A DNA stretch of 64,000 nt from Brachyhypopomus gauderio (Eukaryota; Chordata; Actinopteri; Gymnotiformes; Hypopomidae), in assembly GCF_052324685.1 (NCBI RefSeq), contig NC_135219.1, forward strand, positions 23,172,316 through 23,236,315, written 5' to 3'. The notes under the pieces are model-generated. The model worked only from the letters and a program-made list of their open reading frames with translations. It was not told where the DNA came from and ran no database searches. Each line of letters starts with the position of its first letter. Within the stretch, counting starts at the first letter, position 1. Made by a program: the position numbers and the translations under genes. Positions 1 through 11,008 of this stretch are shown in pieces.

Positions 1-2186
1 CTCACCTCTCTGAAATGTGAGGCAGTCACTCTTTCTCTCCTAAGTGAATTCCACTCAGGTGTAGCACTTTGGGATCTTGTTGCCTCCTCAATAAGGTGTG
101 ACTGTGACAAGGTCACAGAAAGTGAGCTTAGGTGTAGCTGTTCTTGGTGTGTTGGCACAAATGAATATTCAGGTGGGCTTAGATGGTAACATTCGAGTGG
201 CAGACTCAGGAATGGGGGTACATCCTCATGTATGACAACACTGTCAGATGGAGGTGGTGGTTGTTGATAGGACAGTACACTGCCAACTTGTACCTTCCCA
301 AAGATGGAGTCCACAAGTGGCTTGTCAGGCGAGATGTTCATTGTGCAGATGAGTGGAAGAGAATCTGCTTTCATTCCAGCGTAGACTGGTCCAGGATTGA
401 GGGTGGCCGGGTGTGGGAGCTCACCGCTGTAGCCCTTGAAAAGTGTACTTCTGAAATAAAAGAAGAGTGAATAACATTTATTTTTACACATTGTAATCTG
501 TTCACCAGCACAACTGATTGTGAATCACATATCACATGTCATCTGAAGTACAACGAGGCTAAATTAAATCTTGAAGAGAACAGGGTCTTATCAGATGATC
601 AAAAGCATTCATTTTTTTTACCACACACTGTAATCTGCCTATTAAATTTGGTACTACATACCTAACTCCACTGGCTGTAGTAGCACCTGGTTTTGGCTTT
701 AGGACAACCATGGCATCCACGGGTCCAGGCTTCACCCCCTATTAATTTAAAAGATGGTGTTAGTAAAGTGACTGTGATACATTAACTAACATTAAATAAT
801 GAAATAAGACAAACCATTGTTGGTGGTTTATGCCACTTCTGTTCTGTCTGTGTGCATGAAAGGACAGGAGGGACGACAGACATGCCAGATTCAGAATAAT
901 GAGCAGTCTGGAAAAGCAATGCAACCAAGTGTTAGCAGATTCCGCAACTAGCAACACAAGAGCAGTTGCTCTTAATGAGCACAACTGGCATTGAATCACG
1001 TAATGTCATCTGAAATACACAAGAGGCAATATTTAATATCTTGAAAAGAAGACTTCAGCAATGTCAATAGGCGCAATATCTGTCCCATCATGTTGGTAGT
1101 GGTGAATGTCACTTGTCTATTGTCTCATGTAACGTTTGTGCTGTTTTGCATCACTCTTAAAACACTTGGCTATACTGTCTTTCTATTCTACAGTGTTGTG
1201 CATGGTTCAATCTACTAGTTCACTGAGCAACTATAAACTAAATATATTTTAGATTTAAACTTCATTTTCACTCCAGATGAAATGCTTACACATAGGAGTG
1301 AAACAGGCCTACTTATATTTATATTATTTTGTTGTTTCCACCACCAACAACAGAACAGTGCAGGTTTTACTTCAACTGCTTCTTGAAGAGTGTTATCAGA
1401 ATATGTTAATAGGTGTAAGTGTTGCAGCCATATGTTAATAAAGAAGTTAAGATGAAAGATTTGAAAGACAGATTGACAGATTTTAGAAAATGCAGTTTGA
1501 AGAATAGCTGAGGTGGACTATATTCTGCTTTTGAGTCATAGAGGTAGATAACAATAGCTCGAACTGTAAAATAAACTCCCATTTGTTTACTATAGGCAAA
1601 ATAGACTGCTAATGATTCCCACTCAGCTACTCTGCATTTGGCTACCATTGTAAGCTTTGAAAACCAATGCCTATGGTTATCACAGCTTACGTGAAGTAAG
1701 AGCAAGGATAAAAGATTGAACTTGTGTTGAACTCACTTTTGAACTTGTTCAACAGAACTTTGAACGTGACACTGAACAGAACTCGTGTCATTTTAACCAG
1801 TCCTACTCTCAGCTGGTGTGGCGTATCTGTTTTCTTCATAGATCTGTAGCAGTGAGCCCTCACTGTTATCTCGTTAGCCTTACTTTTGCCTGATACTTCC
1901 ATCAGAAATACAAACATGTTTTAAAAAGGCATTTCTAGTACTAGGACAGGTTGGTTCGTTACTAAAAACAACATCACTTCATTAGACTGCCACCTCAGGC
2001 TAGCTAGCTAACTAGCGTCGGCCACTTACCTTCAAAATTGCAGAGGTAGGATGAAACGTAGAACTTGAAACCCTTTTCAAGTTGACTCTGTGTCGTTGTA
2101 CTTGATGCTCTGACAATACGACGCACATCGTTGACGGTAAATTTCGGGAACTCCAACAGGCACCTTGTGAATTTAGACTCGGCCAT
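1..2186 (-). pseudogene. YqaJ-nuclease/SWIM transposon gene, 5' part, copy 1
   Basis: Minus-strand exons fit as 2186-2030 (start MAESKF), 1889-1798, 1009-815, 738-662 and 450 to beyond the window edge. The phases join correctly (1, 0, 0, 2). Exon 3 carries a SWIM-type zinc finger (CxC followed by CxH). Exon 5 is the start of the exon that encodes a YqaJ-like (lambda exonuclease-type) nuclease in the other copies. The SWIM exon has a nonsense codon, TAA at 934-932, in the CxH position region where copy 2 reads lysine, so this copy is broken. Families with SWIM plus YqaJ proteins accompany THAP-DDE transposases in ISL2EU-type DNA transposons. The nuclease half and any transposase partner lie outside the window. 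Confidence 0.7.
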
Positions 2187-2781
2187 GACATCGACACTTC
2201 CGCATACCAACCGGAAATACGGTACCATCCTGACACCAACGAGGAAGTGGTGCGTGCACCTAGGCCAATCAGGGCAAAACCAGTTTCAAATGACAGCAAA
2301 ATTGACCAATCATATCTTCCCTCTTAGTGGGCGGGCTTAACTGTATGATAATTTCTGCCCGCTGTGGCGACGCTAGCTGTCGTTAGCGTTATTATTTATT
2401 TATTATTTGCTTTTTTGTACATATGCTACTCAACTTGTTTAACTCTGATTCCTTGTATTACCACTTGTGCCTTGTTTTTGTTTGTAAGCGATTATTGTAA
2501 ATAAAGGCAAAAAAAAGGGTTATTGTAGCAGCCTGGCTGAGTTGGTGTTTTGGTTAGAAAAACAGGAAATTGTGATATCACGTGATACTCAACTTTGGAA
2601 CGTTTGGTTTAGAATGTTTGGTTGGGAAGGTGGAATGTTTGGATTCAGTTTTGATGCTGAAAAGCTCAAAACAAGTCGCACGACATTTTGCTGAGAATTA
2701 CAAACCTAAATAATCTAACAAATCTTTCTATTTTTTCTAGATCTTTCTCTCTTTCTATTCTTTCTATTTTTCAGGTGGAGA
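2187..2781. promoter_or_regulatory. Divergent interval between YqaJ gene and TOGARAM-like gene, copy 1
   Basis: About 600 bp separate the YqaJ start codon (minus) from the TOGARAM-like start codon (plus). The proximal part holds CCAAT-type motifs (ggccaatcag near 2,262; gaccaatcat near 2,304), a GC box (gtgggcgggc near 2,327) and several CpGs, consistent with a TATA-less promoter. Around 2,440-2,517 there is AATAAA followed by an A-run on the plus strand, which looks like the 3' end of a retroposed or terminated transcript. The first coding exon is preceded by a polypyrimidine tract and AG at 2,773-2,774, so at least one non-coding first exon should lie in this interval or further upstream. 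Promoter function is inferred. Confidence 0.4.
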
Positions 2782-5700
2782 ATGAGTTTTTACCCCAGGA
2801 CAACTGACCAGCCAAGGCCTGGACAGGAACAGAACCACTTCAAAGACACACCAGGTTTTACCACTCATGGTGAGAAAAATACATTTTCATATACTGTACA
2901 TCATTTTATACTTCTATGTAAGACAGTATATTAATTCTTATGAGTATGGATTTCCATAGGCTTATTCATAATAATAAAAAGTTAAATATACCCATTTATA
3001 TAGTAGGTTTCTAAGGTTCAGAAAAATAACATGTATATTTATTCTACTGATGACTGTCAAGCTCTTTATTTCATGTGTACAGGATAATATAATTAATGGA
3101 GCATGGGTTATTTCTTTGATTTCTTTGACTCAGCACAATTTTCATAAATCCCACCATGTTACATATATGTATTAAAATTGTCCATGTGGCTATGGAAAAA
3201 GCAAATAAAAATATTTTTTTTTAAAAAGAAACAGATTTCTAACATGACATCACATTCTTAAGCATTCTCCCCACATTCTAATGACATCACATGGCACCAT
3301 AGCCCTTGTTATAATCACTTGTTCATTGGGAAACACTTACAAGGCATTTGAGCCTCACTGGGAGGTGTGCTGGGTTTCACTTTACCTGCTGTGGGATTTT
3401 CAGGTGTGCCCTACAACCCCCAAGCGACAGTGATCCACACGGATCCCTGTGGACCAGCACCCTTCCCTCACAGAAGGACGGCGGGACCCTCAGATGTCGG
3501 CCATGTTAACATCCCTGTAGAAGGACCACTCCACACTGGTACTGTGTAACACTGAAGATTACATGCGTATTCAACAAACCAAATAATCGTGCATGATGAA
3601 GTAGAAAAAAACATTTATTACATTTGTTTGTAAGGACTGGCAGAGGTGCAGAACCATCAGCTTTCTGCACATGACCTGACCAGTAAAACATCAGTTTTAT
3701 CAGAAAATATGACATCACATATTCTTCAACATTGTAATGAATTCACATGGCACTGTAGCCCTGTGATATGTTTGGTGTAGAGTAGAGCACTTTAGAGTGG
3801 GCACCTTGACCACCCACATACAGTGTGGGTGTACTGTGACACTCTTTATCTGCTAGGCGGTTGTGTTTAGTCTAAGGTGATAATGCTTCGAATCATTGTT
3901 ATACCAGCATAGTATAATACTGATAATACATGTATATGGATTACAGATGTCATTTTTCACTATTTTAGTACACCCCCAAACAATATAAACAAAACATTGT
4001 CATGCTGCTTTGCTGGCTTCTGATACCTCATCTGGACTGCTGCCAAAGCATATATCTATTAATCTTTGTAATCTATGTAACATGGCTTCTTTAAGTATTG
4101 TGTATCACCTGGCCAGCATTAAGCAGTGGCATGCAGCAGCAATCTTTGTGATATAAGGAGTTTGTGCTTTGTACCTACTTCTGTTGGCAAGGACAATGTG
4201 AGCTTACAAGCAAGACTAGACTTGAATGTTTTATTGCAGTCAGTTGATTGTGCCAGCACCCCACTCCCCAGAATGCCAATCCCACATGCCAAAATATCGA
4301 TTATCATAATCTATTATTATTTAAAATGCAGTATGATCTGCAGGTCTTAATTTCATATGCAAAACATTGTCATGCTGCTTTGCTGGTTTCTGATACCTCA
4401 TCTGGACTGTCTAGCAGTGTCTAGCAGAGGCGAGATGTGCTAGCCATGAGCAGAGCTAGGAGGTACTGTAGTTTGGCTCTTCAGTATCTACCAGTATCAG
4501 AATAAAAATAATTCTGAATTGTGCCAAAATAATTAAATTGAATCAAATTGTATTGAAATGTAAGATTTCATGATGCAATAAACTAAAAGAATCATAACTA
4601 AGCTAAACTAAAACTGGGTCACACATATACTGAAGCTCTGATAAATGTCTTCCTGCTTCTGGGCTCACGGATGCCCTGCTATCAGTTATTCAGTATTACT
4701 TCATTGTGCTGCCATTACATGAATTGTAGCAAGATGCATATGAGAAGTTGCCGTTCTCGGTCCATCTTGCTTGAATCATATTTCAGTGGCACTTTCAGAT
4801 AAAGAAACATGCAACGTAGTACTAAGGCACTGAGAAATGTTATGGTGTGGTAATTTCTGCTAATGTCCTTATTCGCCCATGCAGGTGAAGTTGGCTCCAG
4901 CAGGTTTTCCAAACTGCCTGTGCTCACTTCACGCACGAGAGTGACCAGGTCAGGACTGATGAGGCCTTCTCCGCCCACCATCACAATGTTGCCTCCACTC
5001 ACCAAACCTGCTGGCCGAGAGCCACTCCGTGCCTTCAGGCCTGCCAAAGGTGAGCTCACTCTTTTGCTCTCCTGGAAATGGCATCCAAACCATTTGTTGC
5101 AGCAACTACAACAAAAAAAGTAAAAAAAAAAAAGTATTAAAAAAGCAAAAACTGCTTTGAAAGCCCTATAGGGGAGACCGGGTATGGTTGTAACATGGGG
5201 AGAGTTGTAACACCATCAGTTCCACTGATCACGGATAAGATAGGAGTCATATGATCATTTCAGTATTTACCCAATTCCTCCCTGATCCCACATGGTGAAT
5301 ATCAAGGCTGTAAAGAGGCACATGCCGATTCCATCGAGAAAAAACTGAATGTATTTCATGTTCCATTCTTTACTTTAGCTGTGATATGTTTGGTGTAGAG
5401 TAGAGCACTTTAGAGTGGGCACCTTGACAGCCCACATACAGTGTGGGTGTACTGTGACACTCGTTATCTGCTAGGCGGTTGTGTTTAGTCTAAGGCAGGG
5501 ATGGGCAACTGGCGGGCCGCGGGCCGCACAAGGCCCTCGTCCTCACTCAGTGCGGCCTGCAAATAGATCAATAATAATTTATTAATTAAAAGAAAAAAAC
5601 CGATAGAGCAGGACTTTTTTGTTCTTGTCACGTAGGGCTACGCCCCCCTCTCCCGTGTCGGTGTTGTTCCTTGCCCGGTTATCCCACCCTGCGTGTCTGT

Positions 5701-8700
5701 TGCACTGGTTTCCCTCTGTCTGCCACGCACGTCATTGTGTTCAGTTGTGTCTAGTTTTGTCCTGTGTACTTGTATCTCTGTGTTTCCCCCGTTGTCGGTT
5801 ATTTGTGGTTTGTTCGGTTTTGTGGATTATCTCTGTCATCGCTGTTCTGGTATTTTCCATCTCCGTTGTGTTTCTGTTACGGTTCCTGCCTGTCCTGTTG
5901 ACCTCTTGGACGGCTCTCCCGTTTTGACCTGTGCCTGTACAAACGACTTCGCCTATGGAATTCCCCTTATTAAATCTCGCTCTTCTCAGCGTTTGTGTTC
6001 GCCTCCTAGCTCCGCAGCGCGCTACGCGTTACACTTCTTTGATATGAAGTTCAAATTCAGTTCAAATTCCTTTTTGCACTTTTTTATTAAGCAAATGTTT
6101 TGTCTTTGTTGCTTATTAAGGACATGTTAATGCATATATATGCAGAAAATAGATGTATGTTGGTGCAATAAACATACAGATCTGAATTCATTTAAAATGT
6201 GTTCTTATTGACAATAATTTGTAGTGTCTTTCATATCCAATTATTTGAAGTGCGTGGTCATGTGGCCCTCCAATAATAGTGCTGAAAAAATTTTGGCCCT
6301 CTTTGTCATGGAAGTTGCCCATCCCTGGTCTAAGGTTATAATGCTTCGAATCATTGTTATACCAGCATAGTATAATACTGATAATACATGTATATGGATT
6401 ACAGATGTCATTTATCACTATTTTAGTACACCCCCAAACAATCTAAACAAAACATTGTCATGCTGCTTTGCTGGCTTCTGATACCTCATCTGGACTGCTG
6501 CCAAAGCATATATCTATTAATCTTTGTAATCTATGTAACATGGCTTCTTTAAGTATTGTGTATCACCTGGCCAGCATTAAGCAGTGGCATGCAGCAGCAA
6601 TCTTTGTGATATAAGGAGTTTGTGCTTTGTACCTACTTCTGTTGGCAAGAACAATGTGAGCTTACAAGCAAGACTAGACTTGAATGTTTTATTGCAGTCA
6701 ATTGATTGTGCCAGCACCCCACTCCCCAGAATGCCAATCCCACATGCCAAAATATCCATTATCATAATCTATTATTATTTAAAATGCAGTATGATCTGCA
6801 GGTCTTAATTTCATATGCTGGTCTGAAGATTGAACGTGTCCTCTACAGTTCTGTCTGTGTTTCATGTCCAGGTTCAGTGGAGCCTCCCCAGCTCCACTCT
6901 CCAGGGTGGAGGAGAGAGAGAGTGGGGAGACTTCACCGGAGCGGCAGACATCTTCAACCCTTGCTCCCAGACATCTTCGAAGCAGCTAACCCCAGTGATG
7001 CTGGTAGAGGTGACTTATTGATGTTGGCTTTACTTTATATGTCATTGAAATACCTGTACAAAATGTAGAATTTATAATGTTGCATCATTTGTTTTGTGTT
7101 AAAATATTGCTAAATACGATATTTGGGAACAAGGAGATCAGTTAGTCAGAAACTTCACTCAGGTGTCAAGTGAGCGGAGCTAAACTCATGAGCATGGATG
7201 CCCTTTCCCACGCAGGTTTGCCCAAATCCAGCCGCTTGCTGCCTGGGAACCCCCCCGGGTATTTCCTACTGCCCTCCTACCCTCTGGCCACTCTTCCGGG
7301 AGTGCAGCGAGATACAAGCCCTCGGCGCAGAGACCCGGGCCCGTGGAGGGACAGTACTGGTGAGTGCATGGCTACGTTGCTAAGAACGTGCTAGGCACAC
7401 ACAGTGAGGCATGGCTGGTTATTTGGGTGCCCGCTTAAGTTAAGTTGGTCTTGCACTAAGCTTGTCTTGCACTTGTTCCCACGTCAGTGGTAAATTGATG
7501 AGCAGATCTAATTTTGTGGTCATATATTCTATATGAATTTAATTTTAACCAACAAATGTGCATATACGTAGATCATTTATAGTCACCACTTGTCAAATGT
7601 ACAAAATACTTAAATTCAAATTTGATGATCTTCATCTGACATGGTTTCACTCAGTAATGGAACAGTGTCTAGCAGAGGCGAGATGTGCTAGCCATTAGCA
7701 GAGCTAGGCTAATGTATCTACCAGTATCAGAATTAAAATAATTCTGAATTGTGCCAAAATAATTAAATTGAATCAAATTGTATTGAAATGTAAGATTTCA
7801 TGATGCAGTAAACTAAAAGAATCACAACTAAGCTAAACTAAAACTGGGTCACACATATACTGAAGCTCTGATAAATGTTTTCCTGCTTCTGGGCTCACGG
7901 ATGCCCTGCTTTCAGATATTCAGTACTACTTCATTGTGCTGCCATTACATGAATTGTAGCAAGATGCATATGAGAAGTTGCCGTTCTCGGTCCATCTTGC
8001 TTGAATCATATTTCAGTGGCACTTTCAGATAAAGAAACATATGCAACGTAGTACTAAGGCACTGAGAAATGTTATGGTGAGGTAATTTCTGCTAATGTCC
8101 TTATTCACCCATGCAGGTGAAGTTGGCTCCAGCAGGTGTTCCAAACTGCCTGTGCTCACTTCACGCACGAGAGGGACCTCGTCAGGACTGATGAGACCTT
8201 CTCCGCCCACCTCCCCAGTGGAAGCCCTGCAGGAGGAGAAGCCTGGCAGGAACCTCCACCTGGACCTCGCCCTCATACATGACCCAGATGAGGAGCCAGT
8301 GGACAAGGAGGAGGTCAGTAGGAACATATATCATGTTGTACATAGTTGGAGTATCTCAGTCTCAGATGCATTAGTTTAACTAGTAAGTAAGTAAGTAAGT
8401 AAGTTTATTTATAAAGCACATTTTATATGACGGAGTCAACCAGAGTGCTGTATAAAGGCTAAAAAGTACAATATATGCCCAACTCATAAAAAAAACATGT
8501 AGAATTTTACATAGCATAAAACATTTAAAATACATACAAATACACCAACTGATTACACCAACTGATACAACATAACTGATAGATTTCTTTGGTTGCTGCC
8601 TGCAAATGTTACTCAAGTGTTGTACTTTCTGGATTTTAATGCATAAACACAGCATTGGTCCTAATATAAGCTGACAAACCTAACGTCTGTGTCTACATAA

Positions 8701-10678
8701 TAAAGGCCCTGTAGCATCCCAGTATTAAATCTGACCATGCATGCGATATGCTTTGCTTAGGTGTCCAAATATGATGAGATGATGTTTCCTTCTGCTGATG
8801 CTACATTTGCGTTTATCTCAGTTGTTAAGGATATCAAGATAGTCCTAGCACTATGAGAGGGAGCATTGTCTGGTTGAGAGTATCCATCTCCCTATGGGTA
8901 TATGGTGGCTGTGAATTAATAAATTAACCTAGTTAAGATATGAAGAGTTTGGTTCCAAAATGCTATATCCATTTTGATCAATTTGAGTAAAAATGTGTTT
9001 TCTTTAAGTGGTAGGCTGAAAACCACAGTTTTTTGTTTCAAACTATCAAATACCATACTAAGGTTAAAAAAACACAAACGAATTAAATCAAGATTTTAAT
9101 ATTTAAAGATTTATTTTTAAAAAACAATTCATTTTTTCACAAAACGCAATAAATCCATGCCATGTTTTTTTCAAAATGTCTTATATATCCTTTGTCATTA
9201 ATAGAAATTTTTTTTGACTGAAAATGTGCAAAATACAATAATAAATAACTGTAAATTATACATCTTAATATAATAGTTTGACCATTGGGCCTAAAAACAC
9301 AAATTCATATAATATATAAATTTATATTATTATAATAACCCCGCTCCTAGCTTGGTTATGAACAACCCCCAGCAAACAGTGTTTGTACATGAGTCACAGA
9401 GCTAAATCTTTTCCACGTTTGATAATTTTGCGAGCTAAACGTACGCACTTTAGCCAGTGCATTTCGCGGCGATGTAACGATTCTCGGTTAGGGGCTGGAT
9501 AGTCTGCTGCTGATTGATATCCAGCCGACAGTGGGACTGGTCAGAATCTGGGCATTGATAAAATAAAATAAATATATCTCTTTTTCCAATAACTGCTATA
9601 CGAACAGGCTCCTCCATATCATCAAAACCGTTCATTTTTGCGGACTTTGAGAGTGAAAAACGAGACATATTTTAACAAAGTAAGCTACAAGAAATGCCGG
9701 GCGGCTCAACAGGTCGCGTGCTATGATGTTTACATTCCGTATCTGGTGGTGCACTGTGATTGGATGAGTGGAGATGTGGCGTACTGTGGGAAATCAGGAT
9801 TGGCGATTGTTGCATTTTGGAAGGAAAGAGAGAAAGCAGGGCAGTATTACACGGCGGATGTGGCGTTTTGATAAAAATTGAATATTGGCTTTTCAAGAGT
9901 GGTCACATACCATTCTGATTCTAACTCATTTTTTTTTTAAACTGCATTTATCGCGTTTCGGAACCAAACTCTTCATATATTCTGGCATCAAGGCATTGAT
10001 ATGTAGTTAATAATAATAGACCCAGTAAATGTCATTTACCTAACATACAGGGAGGATCCAGCTTTAAACTGGGCAAAATTTTTGTGTTTCTTTGGTCATT
10101 CAATACTTGTATAGTATTGTTGTATGTACTTGTACTTGACGGATATAGTGGGTATGGGCAGTTGCACTTGGGCTGACAGACTCTTTATTTTTCAGATGAT
10201 GAACTCCCTGCGCCTCTTGCGTAAAAGAGTGGCTAAGAAGCGGGCTAAGGTGAATGCGAGTGGCAGAGAAGCAATGTTGCCTCCACTCACCAAACCTGCT
10301 GGCCGAGAGCCACTCCGTGCCTTCAGGCCTGCCAAAGGTGAGCTCACTCTTTTGCTCTCCTGGAAATGGCATCCAAACCATTTGTTGCAGCAACAACAAC
10401 AAAAAAAGTAAAAGAAAAAAGTATTTAAAAAGTAAAAACTGCTTTGAAAGCCCTATACTACAAACAAAAAGCCCCTGCTGATCCTCTTGTACATTGCTAT
10501 ACCTGCACCCATTAACATTGTTTTTCTGCACCATGAAGAAACCACTATGAAACCAGAAGTTATATTTGAGATTTTTGATAGAGTATGTGTTAATATGTAT
10601 TGTGCTTTTCAGGATCTCAAGTGCAAAGCACCAGGGCGTCCCCTGCTGACGACATGTCTGAAGGAGTAATTGGCAGAG
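2775..10678 (+). CDS. togaram2: Exons 1-8 of TOGARAM-like copy 1 (N-terminal low-complexity region)
   Basis: Exons: e1 2775-2869 (ATG at 2782), e2 3404-3538, e3 4885-5049, e4 6872-7009, e5 7216-7359, e6 8117-8313, e7 10196-10337, e8 10613-10678. e1 to e5 end in phase 1, e6 ends in phase 0, and e7 and e8 end in phase 1. Every junction is compatible, and together they give 1,075 coding bases without a stop. The product is rich in Pro, Arg, Ser and Gly with no recognisable fold, consistent with the disordered region of TOGARAM proteins. The start is the first ATG after an acceptor and is well conserved in copy 2, but an additional upstream coding exon cannot be excluded. Several e2-e6 introns contain repeats listed separately. 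Confidence 0.7.
3761..5130 (+). repeat. Partial local duplication of the e4-e7 region, copy 1
   Basis: This stretch is a collapsed second copy of 5,381-10,420. Positions 3,761-4,360 match 5,381-6,830 (minus the hAT element), 4,370-4,990 match 7,660-8,220, and 4,985-5,130 match 10,275-10,420. The pieces corresponding to exons 4 and 5, and to the interval between the middle of exon 6 and the middle of exon 7, are absent. The deletion fused exons 6 and 7 into exon 3. The same arrangement exists in copy 2 (31,636-32,830), so it predates the 26-kb duplication. Confidence 0.85.
4885..5049 (+). CDS. togaram2: Exon 3: chimeric exon fused from exons 6 and 7, copy 1
   Basis: The first roughly 100 bases copy the start of exon 6 (acceptor, then GEVGSSR, SKLPVLTSRTR, SGLMRPSPPT). 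The last roughly 65 bases copy the end of exon 7 (MLPPLTKPAGRE, RAFRPAKG, and its donor). The fusion lies near 4,980-4,988. The exon is 165 nt, phase 1 to phase 1, with functional-looking splice sites at both ends, so it can be included or skipped without changing frame. Copy 2 has the same exon at 32,573-32,737. Confidence 0.8.
5496..6327. mobile_element. hAT-like non-autonomous element (832 bp) with 8-bp TSD
   Basis: Termini CAGGGATGGGCAACTGG and its near inverse GTTGCCCATCCCTG are flanked by a perfect 8-bp target duplication GTCTAAGG (5,488-5,495 and 6,328-6,335). Eight-base duplications and CAGGG ends are typical of hAT elements. The interior has no transposase; the open frames at 5,619-6,130 are low-complexity and match no family I know. 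It is absent from copy 2, where a different element occupies exactly the same site. Confidence 0.85.
8383..8700 (-). repeat. LINE/SINE-type 3' tail with (AGTA)n, intron 6, copy 1
   Basis: An (AGTA)n tract at 8,383-8,404 is followed by tttatttataaagcaca and a segment ending in a gtgctgtataaaggct motif. This matches the layout of inverted 3' tails of fish retroposons, where a short tandem tail adjoins a conserved stem. Copy 2 has the same insertion with a shorter tail at 35,398-35,412. The rest of intron 6 up to 8,936 shows no exon signals. Confidence 0.4.
8937..9980. mobile_element. DNA transposon remnant with ~23-bp inverted ends, intron 6, copy 1
   Basis: The left end (atatgaagagtttggttcc at about 8,938) and the right end (ggaaccaaactcttcatat at about 9,959) are inverted repeats. 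Between them is an AT-rich left part and a CpG-richer right part with a minus-strand open frame from 9,668 to 9,450 beginning MSRFSLSKSAKMNGF, possibly the first exon of a lost transposase. I cannot assign a superfamily. Copy 2 keeps the left end (about 35,941) but lost the right part by a deletion equivalent to 9,504-10,112. Confidence 0.55.
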
Positions 10679-10869
10679 GTTGGAATTGGTTTGCTGTTAA
10701 CACTGCATTACACAACACAATGTTTTAAATCTAGTTCTCCATGTTGAATAATGTTTTGCTGTCTTCAGGCTGATTTGAACCAAAGTTGAGCTGATAGCCC
10801 TAAAAGTCCTAGTCAGTTTGTTTGGGTACTTCTGGTAAAGTGTGAGTGTCTTTTGTTTTATGGTGTCTG

Positions 10870-11000
10870 GTAGTTGAGTGCCTGTCATGCATTTATAGCA
10901 GTTAACACTTATTGGGACACTTGTAAAGCTGCTTTGTGACAACAACTGTTGTAAAAAGCGCTATATAAATACATTTTGATTGATTGATTGATTGGTATTC
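10870..11000 (+). repeat. LINE 3' tail with (ATTG)n, intron 8, copy 1
   Basis: The stretch ttgtaaagctgctttgtgac followed by gcgctatataaata and then (ATTG)n is the characteristic 3' end of fish L2/Rex-like LINEs or SINEs derived from them. It lies just before exon 9a in both copies (copy 2 about 37,290-37,372) but not before exon 9b, so it inserted after the cassette duplication and before the 26-kb duplication. Confidence 0.55.
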
Positions 11001-11008
11001 CTCTCTAG

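Noticed and set aside
5619-6130. Overlapping plus-strand open frames of 102 and 145 codons inside the 832-bp hAT element
   Set aside because: Low-complexity Cys/Val/Leu-rich translation from TC-rich DNA, absent from copy 2, no domain or splice context.
10100-10534. Minus-strand 144-codon frame over exon 7
   Set aside because: Antisense of exon 7 and its introns; Phe/Leu run comes from the A-rich tract after the donor.
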